The translations under genes were made by a program, and so were the position numbers. This document shows positions 34,690-43,896 of a stretch of DNA of 45,312 nucleotides, piece by piece. The stretch covers positions 1-45,312 of the forward strand of contig NZ_FOGB01000022.1 in the NCBI RefSeq assembly GCF_900111095.1, in the 5' to 3' direction. Origin of the DNA: Amphritea atlantica. GTDB taxonomy: Bacteria; Pseudomonadota; Gammaproteobacteria; Pseudomonadales; Balneatricaceae. Under the pieces are notes generated by a model. The model was not told the DNA's origin. It did no database searches and worked only from the letters and a program-made list of their open reading frames with translations. Every line of letters begins with the position of its first letter. Within the stretch, counting starts at the first letter, position 1.

Positions 34690-36429
34690 ATGAATAGCCA
34701 ACTTAAGCTCAGCCTGGGGCAGTTCAGTGATAAAGGCGTCAAAGAGATCAATCAGGATTTTCATGGCGCCGTTATTCCACGCGAACCGCAGCTCAGTCTC
34801 AAAGGTGCCGCATTGGTTCTGGCAGATGGTATCAGTACCAGTCGTGTCAGCCAGATTGCCAGTGAAACAGCGGTAAAAAGCTTTCTGAATGACTATTTCT
34901 GTACTTCAGATACCTGGACCGTTTACACGTCTGGCCTGAGAGTACTTGAATCGGTCAATGGTTGGCTATGCTCCCAGACGCAACGTAGTGAGTTTCGTTA
35001 TAACAAAGATAAGGGTTATGTCTGCACACTGAGTGCGGCCGTTTTTAAGGCATCGACGGTGCATCTGTTTCATGCCGGTGATAGCCGGATTTATCGGTTG
35101 CGTGGCCAGGGTCTGGAGCAGTTAACCAAAGATCACCGCAGCTGGATTTCGAAAGAGAAAAGTTATCTCAGCCGGGCAATGGGTGTTGATCTGGATGTTG
35201 AGTTTGATTACCAGACGGTTGCACTAAAACCGGGTGATTATTACCTGCTTTGTACGGACGGAGTTTATGAATTTATTGACACTGAGGATGTTCTGGAAGT
35301 CCTCAGTGAACATGCAGATGATCTGAACCTGGCTGCAGAAACACTGGTTCAGCGAGCCCTGGCACAGGGGAGTGATGATAACCTGACGTTGCAGATTGCC
35401 AGGGTCGATCGGTTGCCTTCTATGGAGGCAAGTACGCTGCAGCAGCAGGTCGAAGAGTTGGAGCTGCCACCGGTTTTGCATGCCCGCCAGACGTTTGATG
35501 GTTATCTGATCCTGCGAGAGATGCATGCCAACAGTCGCAGCCATGTTTATCTGGCTGAGGATCTTGAGGATGGCTCACGTGTTGTCATCAAAATCCCCTC
35601 TGTTGAACTACGCAACAATCCCGCGTATCTGGAACGGTTTCTGATGGAAGAGTGGGTTGCGCGGCGGATCAATAACGCGCATGTGATGAAAGCGGGTTTA
35701 CAGAACCGCCAGCGGAATTATCTCTACAGTGTTACGGAATATATCGAGGGTATTACCCTTAAACAGTGGCTGATAGATAACCCGAACCCGGATATGGAAA
35801 CCGTGCGGGGTATCATCGAGCAGGTGGCGAAAGGCTTACAGGCGATGCATCGCATGGAGATTCTGCATCAGGATCTTAAGCCTGATAACGTCATGATCGA
35901 CAGCAGCGGTACGGTGAAGATCATCGACTTTGGAGGTGTCAGAATCGCCGGTATTGTCGAAGCAGAGAACACACTGGAACAGGATGAGATGCAGGGTACC
36001 GCGTTGTATATGGCGCCCGAATATTTTGTTGGAGAGATCGTTTCCCGACGCTCGGATCAGTTTTCACTGGCTGTACTGACTTACCATATGCTGTCAGGGC
36101 GCTTCCCCTACGATACTCAGGTGGCGAAGTCGCGCACAGTTTCTGCACAGAAACGACTGAAGTACCACAGTGTGCTTGATGATGAGCGTGAGATCCCCAG
36201 GTGGATCGACTATACCTTGCGCAAAGCGCTCAATCCCAACCCGTATAAACGTTATGAAGAACTCTCGGAGTTTCTTTATGACCTCAGGTATCCAAACCAG
36301 AAGTTTCTTAGCGAAACCCGTCCACCACTGCTGGATCGTAACCCGTTACTGTTCTGGAAAAGTATCTCTCTGATGCTCGCGGTGACGGTCGTCGTGCTTC
36401 TGGGGCAAATCCATAATCTTACTCAATAA
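34690..36429 (+). CDS. Fused PP2C phosphatase / Ser-Thr protein kinase, membrane-anchored
   Basis: 579 aa, two opposed activities in one chain. PP2C domain (about 8-238) with its metal-binding Asp residues: NQD (21-23), ADGIS (Asp46), AGDSR (Asp131), CTDG (Asp190) and SDDN (228-231). Eukaryotic-type kinase domain (about 270-530): Lys301 (VVIKIP), Glu in MEEW (319-322), HQDLKPDN catalytic loop (393-400), DFG (413-415) and APE (442-444). The glycine-rich loop is atypical (REMHANSRSHVYLA, no glycines). One membrane helix at the C-terminus (about 553-572) would tether the cytosolic domains. Such fused genes occur beside nitrite/nitrate assimilation genes in Pseudomonas. Here it lies between an FNT channel and cyanase, hinting that it controls one of them; that link is inference. 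Confidence 0.93.
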   Translation: MNSQLKLSLGQFSDKGVKEINQDFHGAVIPREPQLSLKGAALVLADGISTSRVSQIASETAVKSFLNDYFCTSDTWTVYTSGLRVLESVNGWLCSQTQRSEFRYNKDKGYVCTLSAAVFKASTVHLFHAGDSRIYRLRGQGLEQLTKDHRSWISKEKSYLSRAMGVDLDVEFDYQTVALKPGDYYLLCTDGVYEFIDTEDVLEVLSEHADDLNLAAETLVQRALAQGSDDNLTLQIARVDRLPSMEASTLQQQVEELELPPVLHARQTFDGYLILREMHANSRSHVYLAEDLEDGSRVVIKIPSVELRNNPAYLERFLMEEWVARRINNAHVMKAGLQNRQRNYLYSVTEYIEGITLKQWLIDNPNPDMETVRGIIEQVAKGLQAMHRMEILHQDLKPDNVMIDSSGTVKIIDFGGVRIAGIVEAENTLEQDEMQGTALYMAPEYFVGEIVSRRSDQFSLAVLTYHMLSGRFPYDTQVAKSRTVSAQKRLKYHSVLDDEREIPRWIDYTLRKALNPNPYKRYEELSEFLYDLRYPNQKFLSETRPPLLDRNPLLFWKSISLMLAVTVVVLLGQIHNLTQ

Positions 36430-36454
36430 AACGATCATATAAGGAGTCATTATT

Positions 36455-36904
36455 ATGATAAGTAGCCGTGAAGAAGTAACTGCGCAGATCCTCGCACAGA
36501 AAGTCGTCAAGGGGATCAAGTGGAGCACTGTCGCTGAAGCCGTCGGTTTATCAAAAGAGTGGACAACTGCCGCGTGCCTCGGGCAGATGGCCCTTGATAA
36601 AGAGCAGGCCTCCAAAATAGGTGAGATCTTTGAGTTAACTGACGAAGCGGTCGCCTGGCTGCAGATAGCGCCATATAAAGGTTCACTGCCGACAGCGGTG
36701 CCAACCGACCCTCTGATCTATCGCTGGTATGAGCTGGTTAATGTTTATGGCAGCACAATCAAAGAGTTAATTCATGAAGAGTTTGGCGATGGCATTATGA
36801 GTGCAATCGACTTCTCAATGGACATTCAGCGGGAACCCAACCCCAACGGTGACCGGGTGAATGTCGTTTTCTCGGGTAAGTTTTTACCCTATAAAACATA
36901 CTGA
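36455..36904 (+). CDS. cynS: Cyanate hydratase (cyanase)
   Basis: 149 aa. Converts cyanate and bicarbonate to ammonia and two CO2 (via carbamate). The catalytic triad is intact: Arg90 and Glu93 (DPLIYRWYELVNVYG) and Ser116 (MSAIDF), each six below E. coli Arg96, Glu99 and Ser122. The N-terminal helical part is HTH-like, as in all cyanases. AAGGAG is upstream and the gap to the kinase gene is 25 bases, so the two are likely cotranscribed. No cynR or cynABD genes are nearby. Confidence 0.96.
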   Translation: MISSREEVTAQILAQKVVKGIKWSTVAEAVGLSKEWTTAACLGQMALDKEQASKIGEIFELTDEAVAWLQIAPYKGSLPTAVPTDPLIYRWYELVNVYGSTIKELIHEEFGDGIMSAIDFSMDIQREPNPNGDRVNVVFSGKFLPYKTY

Positions 36905-36927
36905 CAGTGACGCGCTGGATATAAAAA

Positions 36928-36952
36928 ACACCGCAGTGCGGTGTTTTTTTTT
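36928..36952. terminator. Bidirectional terminator between cynS and fabI
   Basis: ACACCGC (36928-36934) pairs with GCGGTGT (36938-36944), loop AGT, with an A-run before and eight or more T after. It serves both convergent genes. Confidence 0.92.
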
Positions 36953-36968
36953 AGCGTCAGTATTTAGC

Positions 36969-37739
36969 TTAGCCGACAATGCCTACACCGTGGTCGACAT
37001 AGTGGATGCTGCCGGAAGTGCCTTTTGACAGGTCGCTGAGGAAGAACATTGCCGCATCGCCAACCTCTTCAATAGTGGGTAGCTGATGGTCTACGGCTTT
37101 ATGCTGGTTGTATTCAAGCATGGTGGCGAAATCTTTAATACCGCCTGCTGCGCGGGTTGCAATGGTGCCGGGAGAGATGCAGTTGACGCGGATATGTTGT
37201 GGCCCCAGATCCCGTGCCAGATAGCGGGTAGCTGCTTCCAGTGCGGCTTTGGCGCAGCCCATAATGTTGTAATCCCCGGTGGTCAGCGCACTGCCCAGAT
37301 AGGAGAAGTTGATCATCGAACCGCCATCTTTCATCAGCTCTTTGGCAAACGAAGCCATATGGATAAAGGAGTAGCAGGAGACATCCATTGCCTGGGCAAA
37401 ACCTTCGCGGGAACACTCAGATATGGGCGCATGCAGGTCTTCCAGCGGGCAAAATGCCAGCGAGTGAACCAGGCCGTCGAGAGAACCCCAGGCTTCTTCG
37501 ATCGCTTTAAACAGGTCAGCCATCTGTTGTTCCTGAGTCACATCCAGAGGCATGATAATCGACGCTTGCAACTCTTCAGCCAGCGGACGGACAAAACGCT
37601 CTGCTTTGTCATTCAGGTAGGTTATAGCGAGTTCAGCACCCTGTTCATGCAATTTTTTTGCAACGCCGTAAGCGATGCTTTTGTCGTTGGCGATTCCGAC
37701 AATTAGTACTTTTTTCCCAGCCATCAATAAGTTAGACAT
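36969..37739 (-). CDS. fabI: Enoyl-ACP reductase, FabI family
   Basis: 256 aa short-chain dehydrogenase fold. NAD(P)H-dependent last step of fatty-acid elongation (trans-2-enoyl-ACP to acyl-ACP). GxxxxxSIAYG (VGIANDKSIAYGVAKKLHEQ) is the FabI type of nucleotide loop, and the catalytic Tyr-x6-Lys is YNIMGCAK. NFSYLGSAL and IRVNCISPGTIATRAAGGIKDF match FabI well, but several positions (HSLAFCPLEDLHAP) differ from the E. coli/Pseudomonas form, so a second, specialised FabI is possible. Expressed alone from a promoter in 37740-37900. Confidence 0.87.
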   Translation of the reverse strand: MSNLLMAGKKVLIVGIANDKSIAYGVAKKLHEQGAELAITYLNDKAERFVRPLAEELQASIIMPLDVTQEQQMADLFKAIEEAWGSLDGLVHSLAFCPLEDLHAPISECSREGFAQAMDVSCYSFIHMASFAKELMKDGGSMINFSYLGSALTTGDYNIMGCAKAALEAATRYLARDLGPQHIRVNCISPGTIATRAAGGIKDFATMLEYNQHKAVDHQLPTIEEVGDAAMFFLSDLSKGTSGSIHYVDHGVGIVG

Positions 37740-37964
37740 CTTGGCTCACCCTTTTAAAAAATCAATTAGTTAGGTTATACGAGGCTGATTTCAGAATTAT
37801 GAAAGGCTATTTTTATTAGTTGAATCTGTGTCGCTTCGAGAATTTGTGCTATGCACAATTGCTAGGGTTATTATAACGACTAAAGTCTAAATATGTAGAG
37901 GGGAATTCCCCTTAAAATGAGTATCTGCCTGCGCCGTAAACGCTTTGACAGTTTATGGGGGGCT

Positions 37965-37993
37965 CGATCTGGCCGACCGCTCAGGCCAGATCG
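37965..37993. repeat. Perfect 10-bp inverted repeat downstream of ggt
   Basis: CGATCTGGCC (37965-37974) pairs with GGCCAGATCG (37984-37993) over 9 bases. It is 12 bases past the ggt stop (minus strand), but no T-run follows on that strand, so it is a poor intrinsic terminator; it may stabilise the mRNA end. Confidence 0.7.
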
Positions 37994-38005
37994 GTTGAGA
38001 GGGGG

Positions 38006-39754
38006 TTAGTTGCCCAGTGCGGTGCCCTCTCTACGGGGGTCTGCCGCGCTGCCCCATGAGCCATCACTCTGGCGGAAAAATCCATGTAATCCGCTGTTCT
38101 GATCCCGGATCTTAATCTCATGACCCAGCGCTTTGAGTGGTTCGGCAAACCGTTCTGCAGTAGTGCCTGCTTCCAGTTCTGTAACACCATTGCGATTAAC
38201 CACATGGGGACTGTTAAACGCCTGTTGCAGCGAAATATCAGAGCTGAGTTTACGATAGAGGTTTTCAGCGACATAGCTGATGATCCGGCTGCCACCGGGG
38301 GAGCCCAGTGCAGCGATTAACTGATTATTTTCATCAAATACCATCATCGGCGACATCGAACTGCGGGGGCGCTTGCCGGGTTGAACCCGGTTTGCCACCG
38401 GTTTCCCGTCAACCTCGGCAACAAATGAGAAGTCAGTTAACTGATTGTTCAGCAGAAAGCCGCCTGCCATCAGGGTGGAGCCAAAGGCCATCTCAATACT
38501 GGTAGTCATCGAAACCGCATTGCCCCAGCGATCAACGATCACAAAGTGGCTGGTACAGGGCAGCTCAGGAGAGCGATCATCGGCACGACTGATCTTGTTG
38601 GGTAACTCACCGGGAGCCGCTTTCCCCATATCGCGGAGAGGGCTGATGAGCTGGCTGCGCTGGCGGAGGTATTCGTCATCCAGCAGCTCATTCACCGGCA
38701 CAGGGATGAAATCGCTGTCCGCCAGATAACGGGCCCGGTCGGCATAGGCCAGACGGCTTGCCTGGGTAAACAGGTGATAGAACTCGAGGCTATCCGGTGG
38801 CAACGCTTGCGGTTCAGCTAACGCCATCAGTGTAAGGATCTGCAGGGTGGTAACTCCGCCTGAAGTCGGTGGCGGAAAACCGCAGACCCGATACTGTCTG
38901 AACGGCCGGCAGATTGCCTGGCGTTCAACCGCCCGATAGTTTTGCAGATCGCTCAGGGTAAGTTTGCCCGGGTTATCCTTTGCCTGTTTTATCGCCGTGA
39001 TGATTTTACCTGCCAAAGGCCCCTGATAGAGTGTTTTAGCACCCTGCTGTGCAATCTGCCGCAGAGAGTCTGCCAGTGCCGGATTAGTTAACAGATATCC
39101 TTCGGGCAGAGGTTCCCCGTCTGCGGTAAAGAAATATTGCAGGGCTTGCGGATAGCGTCCAAGCCCTGGATTGATCTTCGATGCTAACAGCTGGTGTAAC
39201 CGTGGGGTTACGTTAAAACCGGCTTCTGAGGTCGAAATTGCGTCATCAAACAGTTTTCCCCAGGGCAGCTTGCCATACTTTTTCTGGCTCAGCTCCAGCA
39301 TCGCCAGAACCCCGGGCGTACCGACTGAGCGTCCTCCCACCATGGCATCCCACCAATTCATGGGCGTGCCACTGGTTGTGAGAAACAGATCTTCAGTGGC
39401 AGCAGCAGGGGCTGTCTCCCGGCCATCAAATGCGGTGATTTTTTGCGCACTGTTATCCCAGTAGAGCATAAACGCACCGCCGCCGATACCAGATGACTGA
39501 GGCTCAACCATCGTTAGCATCGCCTGGACCGCAACGGCGGCATCCGCGGCACTGCCACCCTGTTGCAGTATGTTGTATCCCGCCTGCGTTGCGAGAGGGT
39601 GGGCGGAGACAACCAACTGCTGGCGGGCTCTGACCGTTGCCTGCGTCTGAACCCCTGTTGCTGACTCCGGGGCCAGATCTTCATTAACCGCATAAAGAAA
39701 CGATGGGAACAGGGCGGTAGTCGTCAAAATGACACTGAGAAGCACGTTGCGCAT
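38006..39754 (-). CDS. ggt: Gamma-glutamyltransferase
   Basis: 582 aa, periplasmic. Signal peptide with cut after about residue 22 (FLYA|VN). Cleaves gamma-glutamyl bonds of glutathione and transfers the glutamyl group. It matures by autocleavage at Thr401 (LPCTSHFVIVD), the place of E. coli Thr391, giving a large and a small subunit. Other marks: GGSAADAAVA, PQSSGIGGGAFML (about 85-97), PPPTSGG, PRSSMSPMM and the oxyanion GSPGGSRI. The Cys just before the nucleophile differs from the Asn/Thr usual there. Single gene. Confidence 0.95.
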   Translation of the reverse strand: MRNVLLSVILTTTALFPSFLYAVNEDLAPESATGVQTQATVRARQQLVVSAHPLATQAGYNILQQGGSAADAAVAVQAMLTMVEPQSSGIGGGAFMLYWDNSAQKITAFDGRETAPAAATEDLFLTTSGTPMNWWDAMVGGRSVGTPGVLAMLELSQKKYGKLPWGKLFDDAISTSEAGFNVTPRLHQLLASKINPGLGRYPQALQYFFTADGEPLPEGYLLTNPALADSLRQIAQQGAKTLYQGPLAGKIITAIKQAKDNPGKLTLSDLQNYRAVERQAICRPFRQYRVCGFPPPTSGGVTTLQILTLMALAEPQALPPDSLEFYHLFTQASRLAYADRARYLADSDFIPVPVNELLDDEYLRQRSQLISPLRDMGKAAPGELPNKISRADDRSPELPCTSHFVIVDRWGNAVSMTTSIEMAFGSTLMAGGFLLNNQLTDFSFVAEVDGKPVANRVQPGKRPRSSMSPMMVFDENNQLIAALGSPGGSRIISYVAENLYRKLSSDISLQQAFNSPHVVNRNGVTELEAGTTAERFAEPLKALGHEIKIRDQNSGLHGFFRQSDGSWGSAADPRREGTALGN

Positions 39755-40033
39755 AACTGAGTTCCTGATTCTGGTTTATCCGTCAGAAAGGGGGGCTGAG
39801 CTGTAATTAAAGCAGATATTCAATAAAAGGGGCTCGCTTTGCAAAAAATATCATATAACTCAAGTAGTTGACCTGTCGGTGAACAGACAACAGCGATTTC
39901 TCTGCACAGAGTAACCCGAAATGGTGAGCTTATTGCTGCTGGCTGGCTGGGCGCTAACTATACTGGAACCAATTAAAGATCGTACTTTTCAGGCCGATAG
40001 CTCTTCGATGGCCTGTGAATTGGAGAATGCCCT

Positions 40034-41350
40034 TTGTCTATAGCAGTTAAATCTATCTTCAGCTCGGATAAAGATTCCAGAGTAATCCGCATGGTGTTAT
40101 TGAATGATCATGAAGGCAAGGCTCTGGTGCTGTTACCGGCGAATATGCTGTTAAATCTGGTGAGTATCTGGAAACATTCTGGCCGACATCTGCAACCTGT
40201 CAGATGTAAAGACGCTTCAAAATTTTTCAATCAGGCCGCCCTGAAGTCACAGGCCGGTCAGGAAAAACTGTTCCAACTGCCGGTATTTATCGATCAGTCG
40301 CTGGCGGATTATGAGCGGTTTGATGTGGTGGAGTCTTATACCGGGCTGGCTTTTGAGGCCCAGAGTGAGTGGTTTGGGGATCACATGTCCCTCTGCTCGT
40401 TGGGGCTGACCTCCCAGTCGATTGACCAGCATCAGCAGGACGGCAGTGATGAACAGGTGATTACCCGGGCTGTTGAGCGCTTTACCACGCTGCGGATTCA
40501 GCAGCGTCTGGAGGATACTCTTGGACTACCGCCGTTACCGCCGTCCATGAAACGCCTGGTAGAACTGCGTTCTGATCCCACTGCAGGAATTGATGATCTG
40601 GTGCCTTTGGTACGGGGGGATGCCAGTCTGGCGGCCCAGGTCATGAGCTGGGCAGCGTCACCCTATTATGCCGCTCCGGGCGAGGTGCATTCGGTTGAAG
40701 ATGCTGTCATCCGGGTGCTGGGGTTTGATCTGGTGGTGAATCTGGCGCTGGGGGTCGCGATGGGTAAAACCCTCAAGGTGCCTGATGATACGCCGCGTGA
40801 TGGCATTCCCTACTGGAAACAGTCTGTTTACCTTGCTGCCGCGACTGAGCTGGTGTGTAAAAAGATGCCTGCCGAGATCAGGCCAAAACCGGGGCTGGTG
40901 TATCTGGCCGGGTTGTTACAAAACTTTGGCTACCTGATATTGGCGCACCTGTTTCCGCCTCATTTCTCTTTGTTGTCCCGCTATATTGAAGCGAACCCTC
41001 ATATGGCGCTGGAGTTTATTGAGAAGCAGGTGATGAATGTCACCCGCGAGCAGATTGGTGGCTGGCTATTGGATAACTGGGGATTGCCCGAGGTGGTGGT
41101 TGAGGCGGTACGCTACCATAATGATCTGAATTATGACGGGCTGGCGAGCCATGAAGCGAAGCTGATCTATGTGGTTAGCCGGGCGCTGCGCAGCAAGGAA
41201 CTGGCGGATGGTCCGGTTGAGGCGATTCCTGATTCGGTGCTCAGTGAGTTACGCATAACGCAGGCCGATGTGGATGAGGTACTCGACCACATTGTGGCGA
41301 GTCGTGGTGAACTGGATGCCCTGGTGCATACCATTATGCACGCCCATTAA
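40034..41350 (+). CDS. HDOD-domain protein with N-terminal YbaK-like domain
   Basis: 438 aa, cytosolic. The C-terminal two-thirds (about 165-370) is an HDOD domain, a non-catalytic relative of HD hydrolases (LPPLPPSMKRLVELRSDP, DDLVPLVRGDASLAAQVMSW, AGLLQNFGYLILAHLFP). The first 150 residues resemble the aminoacyl-tRNA deacylase (YbaK/ProX) fold; this pairing is known from Pseudomonas. HDOD proteins act in signalling and motility or c-di-GMP networks, but this one has no defined role. The start is TTG 40034 with GGAG 8 bases upstream; no suitable ATG precedes the conserved part. Confidence 0.8.
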   Translation: MSIAVKSIFSSDKDSRVIRMVLLNDHEGKALVLLPANMLLNLVSIWKHSGRHLQPVRCKDASKFFNQAALKSQAGQEKLFQLPVFIDQSLADYERFDVVESYTGLAFEAQSEWFGDHMSLCSLGLTSQSIDQHQQDGSDEQVITRAVERFTTLRIQQRLEDTLGLPPLPPSMKRLVELRSDPTAGIDDLVPLVRGDASLAAQVMSWAASPYYAAPGEVHSVEDAVIRVLGFDLVVNLALGVAMGKTLKVPDDTPRDGIPYWKQSVYLAAATELVCKKMPAEIRPKPGLVYLAGLLQNFGYLILAHLFPPHFSLLSRYIEANPHMALEFIEKQVMNVTREQIGGWLLDNWGLPEVVVEAVRYHNDLNYDGLASHEAKLIYVVSRALRSKELADGPVEAIPDSVLSELRITQADVDEVLDHIVASRGELDALVHTIMHAH

Positions 41351-41401
41351 GCCAGGCTAAGAGGGGAGAGACTACGATATTGATCCGCTAATCATTGCGT
41401 T

Positions 41402-43312
41402 TCAGATCGCGGTCTCGCTCTCCAGTTGTTCCAGTTGTTCGACCTTTTCCATCCATTCGGATTCAATTGCATCCGCCTTCTGCTGCAGTTCGCCCTGGCG
41501 CTGCAACTGCTGTTTCAGCTGCTCTTTATTGCTCTCTTCATACAGCGAAACATCAGCCAGGGTGGTTTCAATCTGCTGTAGCGCTTGAGTGACGTTGTCT
41601 AAATCCGCCTCCAGCTTTTCAATCGCTTTTCGCAGCGGGCGCAGGGCGTTACGCCGTTCAGCGTCGAGTCGTTTCTGCTCTTTCTTTTCTGCAGCACTGA
41701 GGGAACGGTTTTCCTTCGGCTCCTCAATGACCTGATTCTGAGTCCGGCGCTGGGCTGTGAGCCACTGCTGGTAGTCGTCCATATCACCGTCAAAGGGGGA
41801 TACCTGACCGTTGGCGACCAGCAGGAACTGATCAACGGTATTGCGCAGCAGGTGGCGGTCATGGGATACCAGAATCAGTGCGCCATCAAAATTTTGCAGC
41901 GCCAGCGTCAGCGCATGGCGAACCTCCAGGTCCAGATGGTTGGTCGGTTCATCCAGTAACAGCAGGTTGGGCCGTTGCCAGGCGATCAGTGCCAATGCTA
42001 CCCGGGCTTTTTCACCGCCGGAAAAACGTTTCACCGGTTCCAGTGCCCGGTCGCCATTAAAGTCAAAGCTGCCCAGGTAGTTACGAATCTCCTGATCACT
42101 GGCTTTTGGTGATATTCGCTGGATATGCAGGGCGGGTGAGGCTTCCAGATCCAGGGCTTCGAGCTGATGCTGGGCAAAATAGCCAATCTTCAGATGTTCG
42201 CCAGCCTGATACAGACCATCAATCAGCGGCAGGTCCCGGGTAAGGGTTTTAATCAGGGTGGATTTACCCGCGCCATTCGGCCCCAGCAGACCGATCCGGT
42301 CTCCCGGAGAGAGTGTCAGCTTTACGTCGTTAAGAATCGGCTGGCTGTAACCGAGCTGGCAGTTATCCAGACTCATCAGGGGAAAGGAGATCTTATCCGA
42401 TGACTGAAAGGAGAAGCTGAACGGGCTGTCCACATGGGCGGGAGCGATCAGCTCCATCCGTTCCAGCTCTTTAACCCGGCTTTGCGCCTGCTTCGCTTTG
42501 GTCGCCTTGGCTTTAAAACGGCGTACAAAGCTTTCAATCTCGGCGATTCTGACCTGCTGCTTCTCAAACTGCGATTGCTGCTGTGCCAGCCGTTCCGCCC
42601 GGCGCTTTTCAAAGTCGCTATAGCCGCCTTTATACAGTTCGGTTTTCTGCTGATGCATATGCACAATATGGGTGCTGACCGCATCGAGAAAGTCGCGGTC
42701 GTGGGAGATCAGCAGCAGAGTACCCTGATAGTTTCGCAGCCACTGCTCCAGCCAGATCGTGGCATCCAGGTCCAGGTGGTTGGTGGGCTCATCCAGCAGC
42801 AGGATATCGGAATGACTCATCAGAGCCTGTGCCAGGTTGAGGCGGATACGCCAGCCTCCGGAAAACGTGTTGACGGGTCGTTCGGCATCACGAGGGGCAA
42901 AACTCAGACCACTTAATAACTGATGCCCGCGGGCTTCGGCACTGTAGCCATTAATGGCATCGAGTTGAGCATGTAACTCGCCGATGCGGTGATGATTGTC
43001 GCTCTGCTCTGCCTCAGTCAGTGCCTGTTGAATGGCACGTAGTCGCTGGTCGCCATCGAGGACATAATCGATGGCGCGCTGGTCACTGTCGGCGACCTCC
43101 TGAGCCATATGGGCGATGGTCAGATTGCCTGGCAGCTGCAGGTCGCCTTCATCGGGCTGCAGCTGACCGAGAATTAATTTAAAGAGTGAGGACTTACCAA
43201 CGCCGTTGGCACCCACAATACCGACTTTCTGATTGGCGTGAATCGTCAGCTGCGCTCTGTCTAGCAGGCGCAGGGGTCCTCGTTGTAAGCTAAGCTGGTT
43301 TAACTGAATCAT
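41402..43312 (-). CDS. yheS: ABC-F family ATPase YheS
   Basis: 636 aa, the length of E. coli YheS (637). Two ABC modules in one chain: Walker A GANGVGKSS and GPNGAGKST, signature SGGW and SGGEKAR, Walker B LLLLDEPTNHLDLD and LLLLDEPTNHLDLE; the linker has the PtIM helices (FRAKATKAKQAQSR). A charged coiled coil closes the protein (about 540-630). ABC-F proteins bind the ribosome E site and affect translation; they are not transporters. ATG 43312 fits the family start but shows no Shine-Dalgarno; a GTG 18 bases upstream (43330) is in frame, also without one. Confidence 0.94.
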   Translation of the reverse strand: MIQLNQLSLQRGPLRLLDRAQLTIHANQKVGIVGANGVGKSSLFKLILGQLQPDEGDLQLPGNLTIAHMAQEVADSDQRAIDYVLDGDQRLRAIQQALTEAEQSDNHHRIGELHAQLDAINGYSAEARGHQLLSGLSFAPRDAERPVNTFSGGWRIRLNLAQALMSHSDILLLDEPTNHLDLDATIWLEQWLRNYQGTLLLISHDRDFLDAVSTHIVHMHQQKTELYKGGYSDFEKRRAERLAQQQSQFEKQQVRIAEIESFVRRFKAKATKAKQAQSRVKELERMELIAPAHVDSPFSFSFQSSDKISFPLMSLDNCQLGYSQPILNDVKLTLSPGDRIGLLGPNGAGKSTLIKTLTRDLPLIDGLYQAGEHLKIGYFAQHQLEALDLEASPALHIQRISPKASDQEIRNYLGSFDFNGDRALEPVKRFSGGEKARVALALIAWQRPNLLLLDEPTNHLDLEVRHALTLALQNFDGALILVSHDRHLLRNTVDQFLLVANGQVSPFDGDMDDYQQWLTAQRRTQNQVIEEPKENRSLSAAEKKEQKRLDAERRNALRPLRKAIEKLEADLDNVTQALQQIETTLADVSLYEESNKEQLKQQLQRQGELQQKADAIESEWMEKVEQLEQLESETAI

Positions 43313-43332
43313 GGCGGCGGATTTTATCACAG

Positions 43333-43830
43333 ATGTCAGAAAATAATGCCTTTTGGAACTATGCCGTAGCGATCTATTCTGACCCGGCTATCGAACAGCT
43401 GTGTCTGCGGTTGCAAAACCGTTATCAATTGAGCGTAAACGATCTGTTGTTTGCCTTATGGCTGGCGCATCTGGGGCGGCAACTGCCTGAGACTCTGGAT
43501 TATGCGGGTGTCCGGGAGTGGCGTATCAATATGCTTGAACCCCTGCGTCTGCTGCGCTATCAGCTGCGTCAGTCAAAGCGTTCAAGCGCAGAAGAGGAAT
43601 GTTATCAGCGGTTGAAAAAAGCAGAACTGGCCGCAGAAAGAGTGGAATCAGGTTTGCTCTATGATCTGAGAGATCGCTGTCCTGATGTCTCTGGTACAGC
43701 AGGTGATATGAATCAACTGGGCTATGTTAATCTGTGTACTGCGGCGGGTACCGACCCTGTTATGACAGGAGATCTGCAGGCTCATTTTCAACAATTAGTT
43801 GAGAAAGCAATCGGGTGCGGTGGTAATTAA
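43333..43830 (+). CDS. TIGR02444 / DUF2390 family protein
   Basis: 165 aa of unknown function. FWNYAVAIYSDPAIEQLCLRLQ and VNDLLFALWLAHLG are the conserved start of the family, which is regularly found beside yheS in gammaproteobacteria. No signal peptide or membrane helix; mostly helical. It diverges from yheS with only 20 bases between the two ATGs, so the promoters must overlap the coding regions. I see no clear RBS. Confidence 0.85.
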   Translation: MSENNAFWNYAVAIYSDPAIEQLCLRLQNRYQLSVNDLLFALWLAHLGRQLPETLDYAGVREWRINMLEPLRLLRYQLRQSKRSSAEEECYQRLKKAELAAERVESGLLYDLRDRCPDVSGTAGDMNQLGYVNLCTAAGTDPVMTGDLQAHFQQLVEKAIGCGGN

Positions 43831-43896
43831 CTGAACTTTTCAGTTTAATGGTTTACTAACAGCAGATAACTGACCCCTAGGGATTAAGGAATGACA

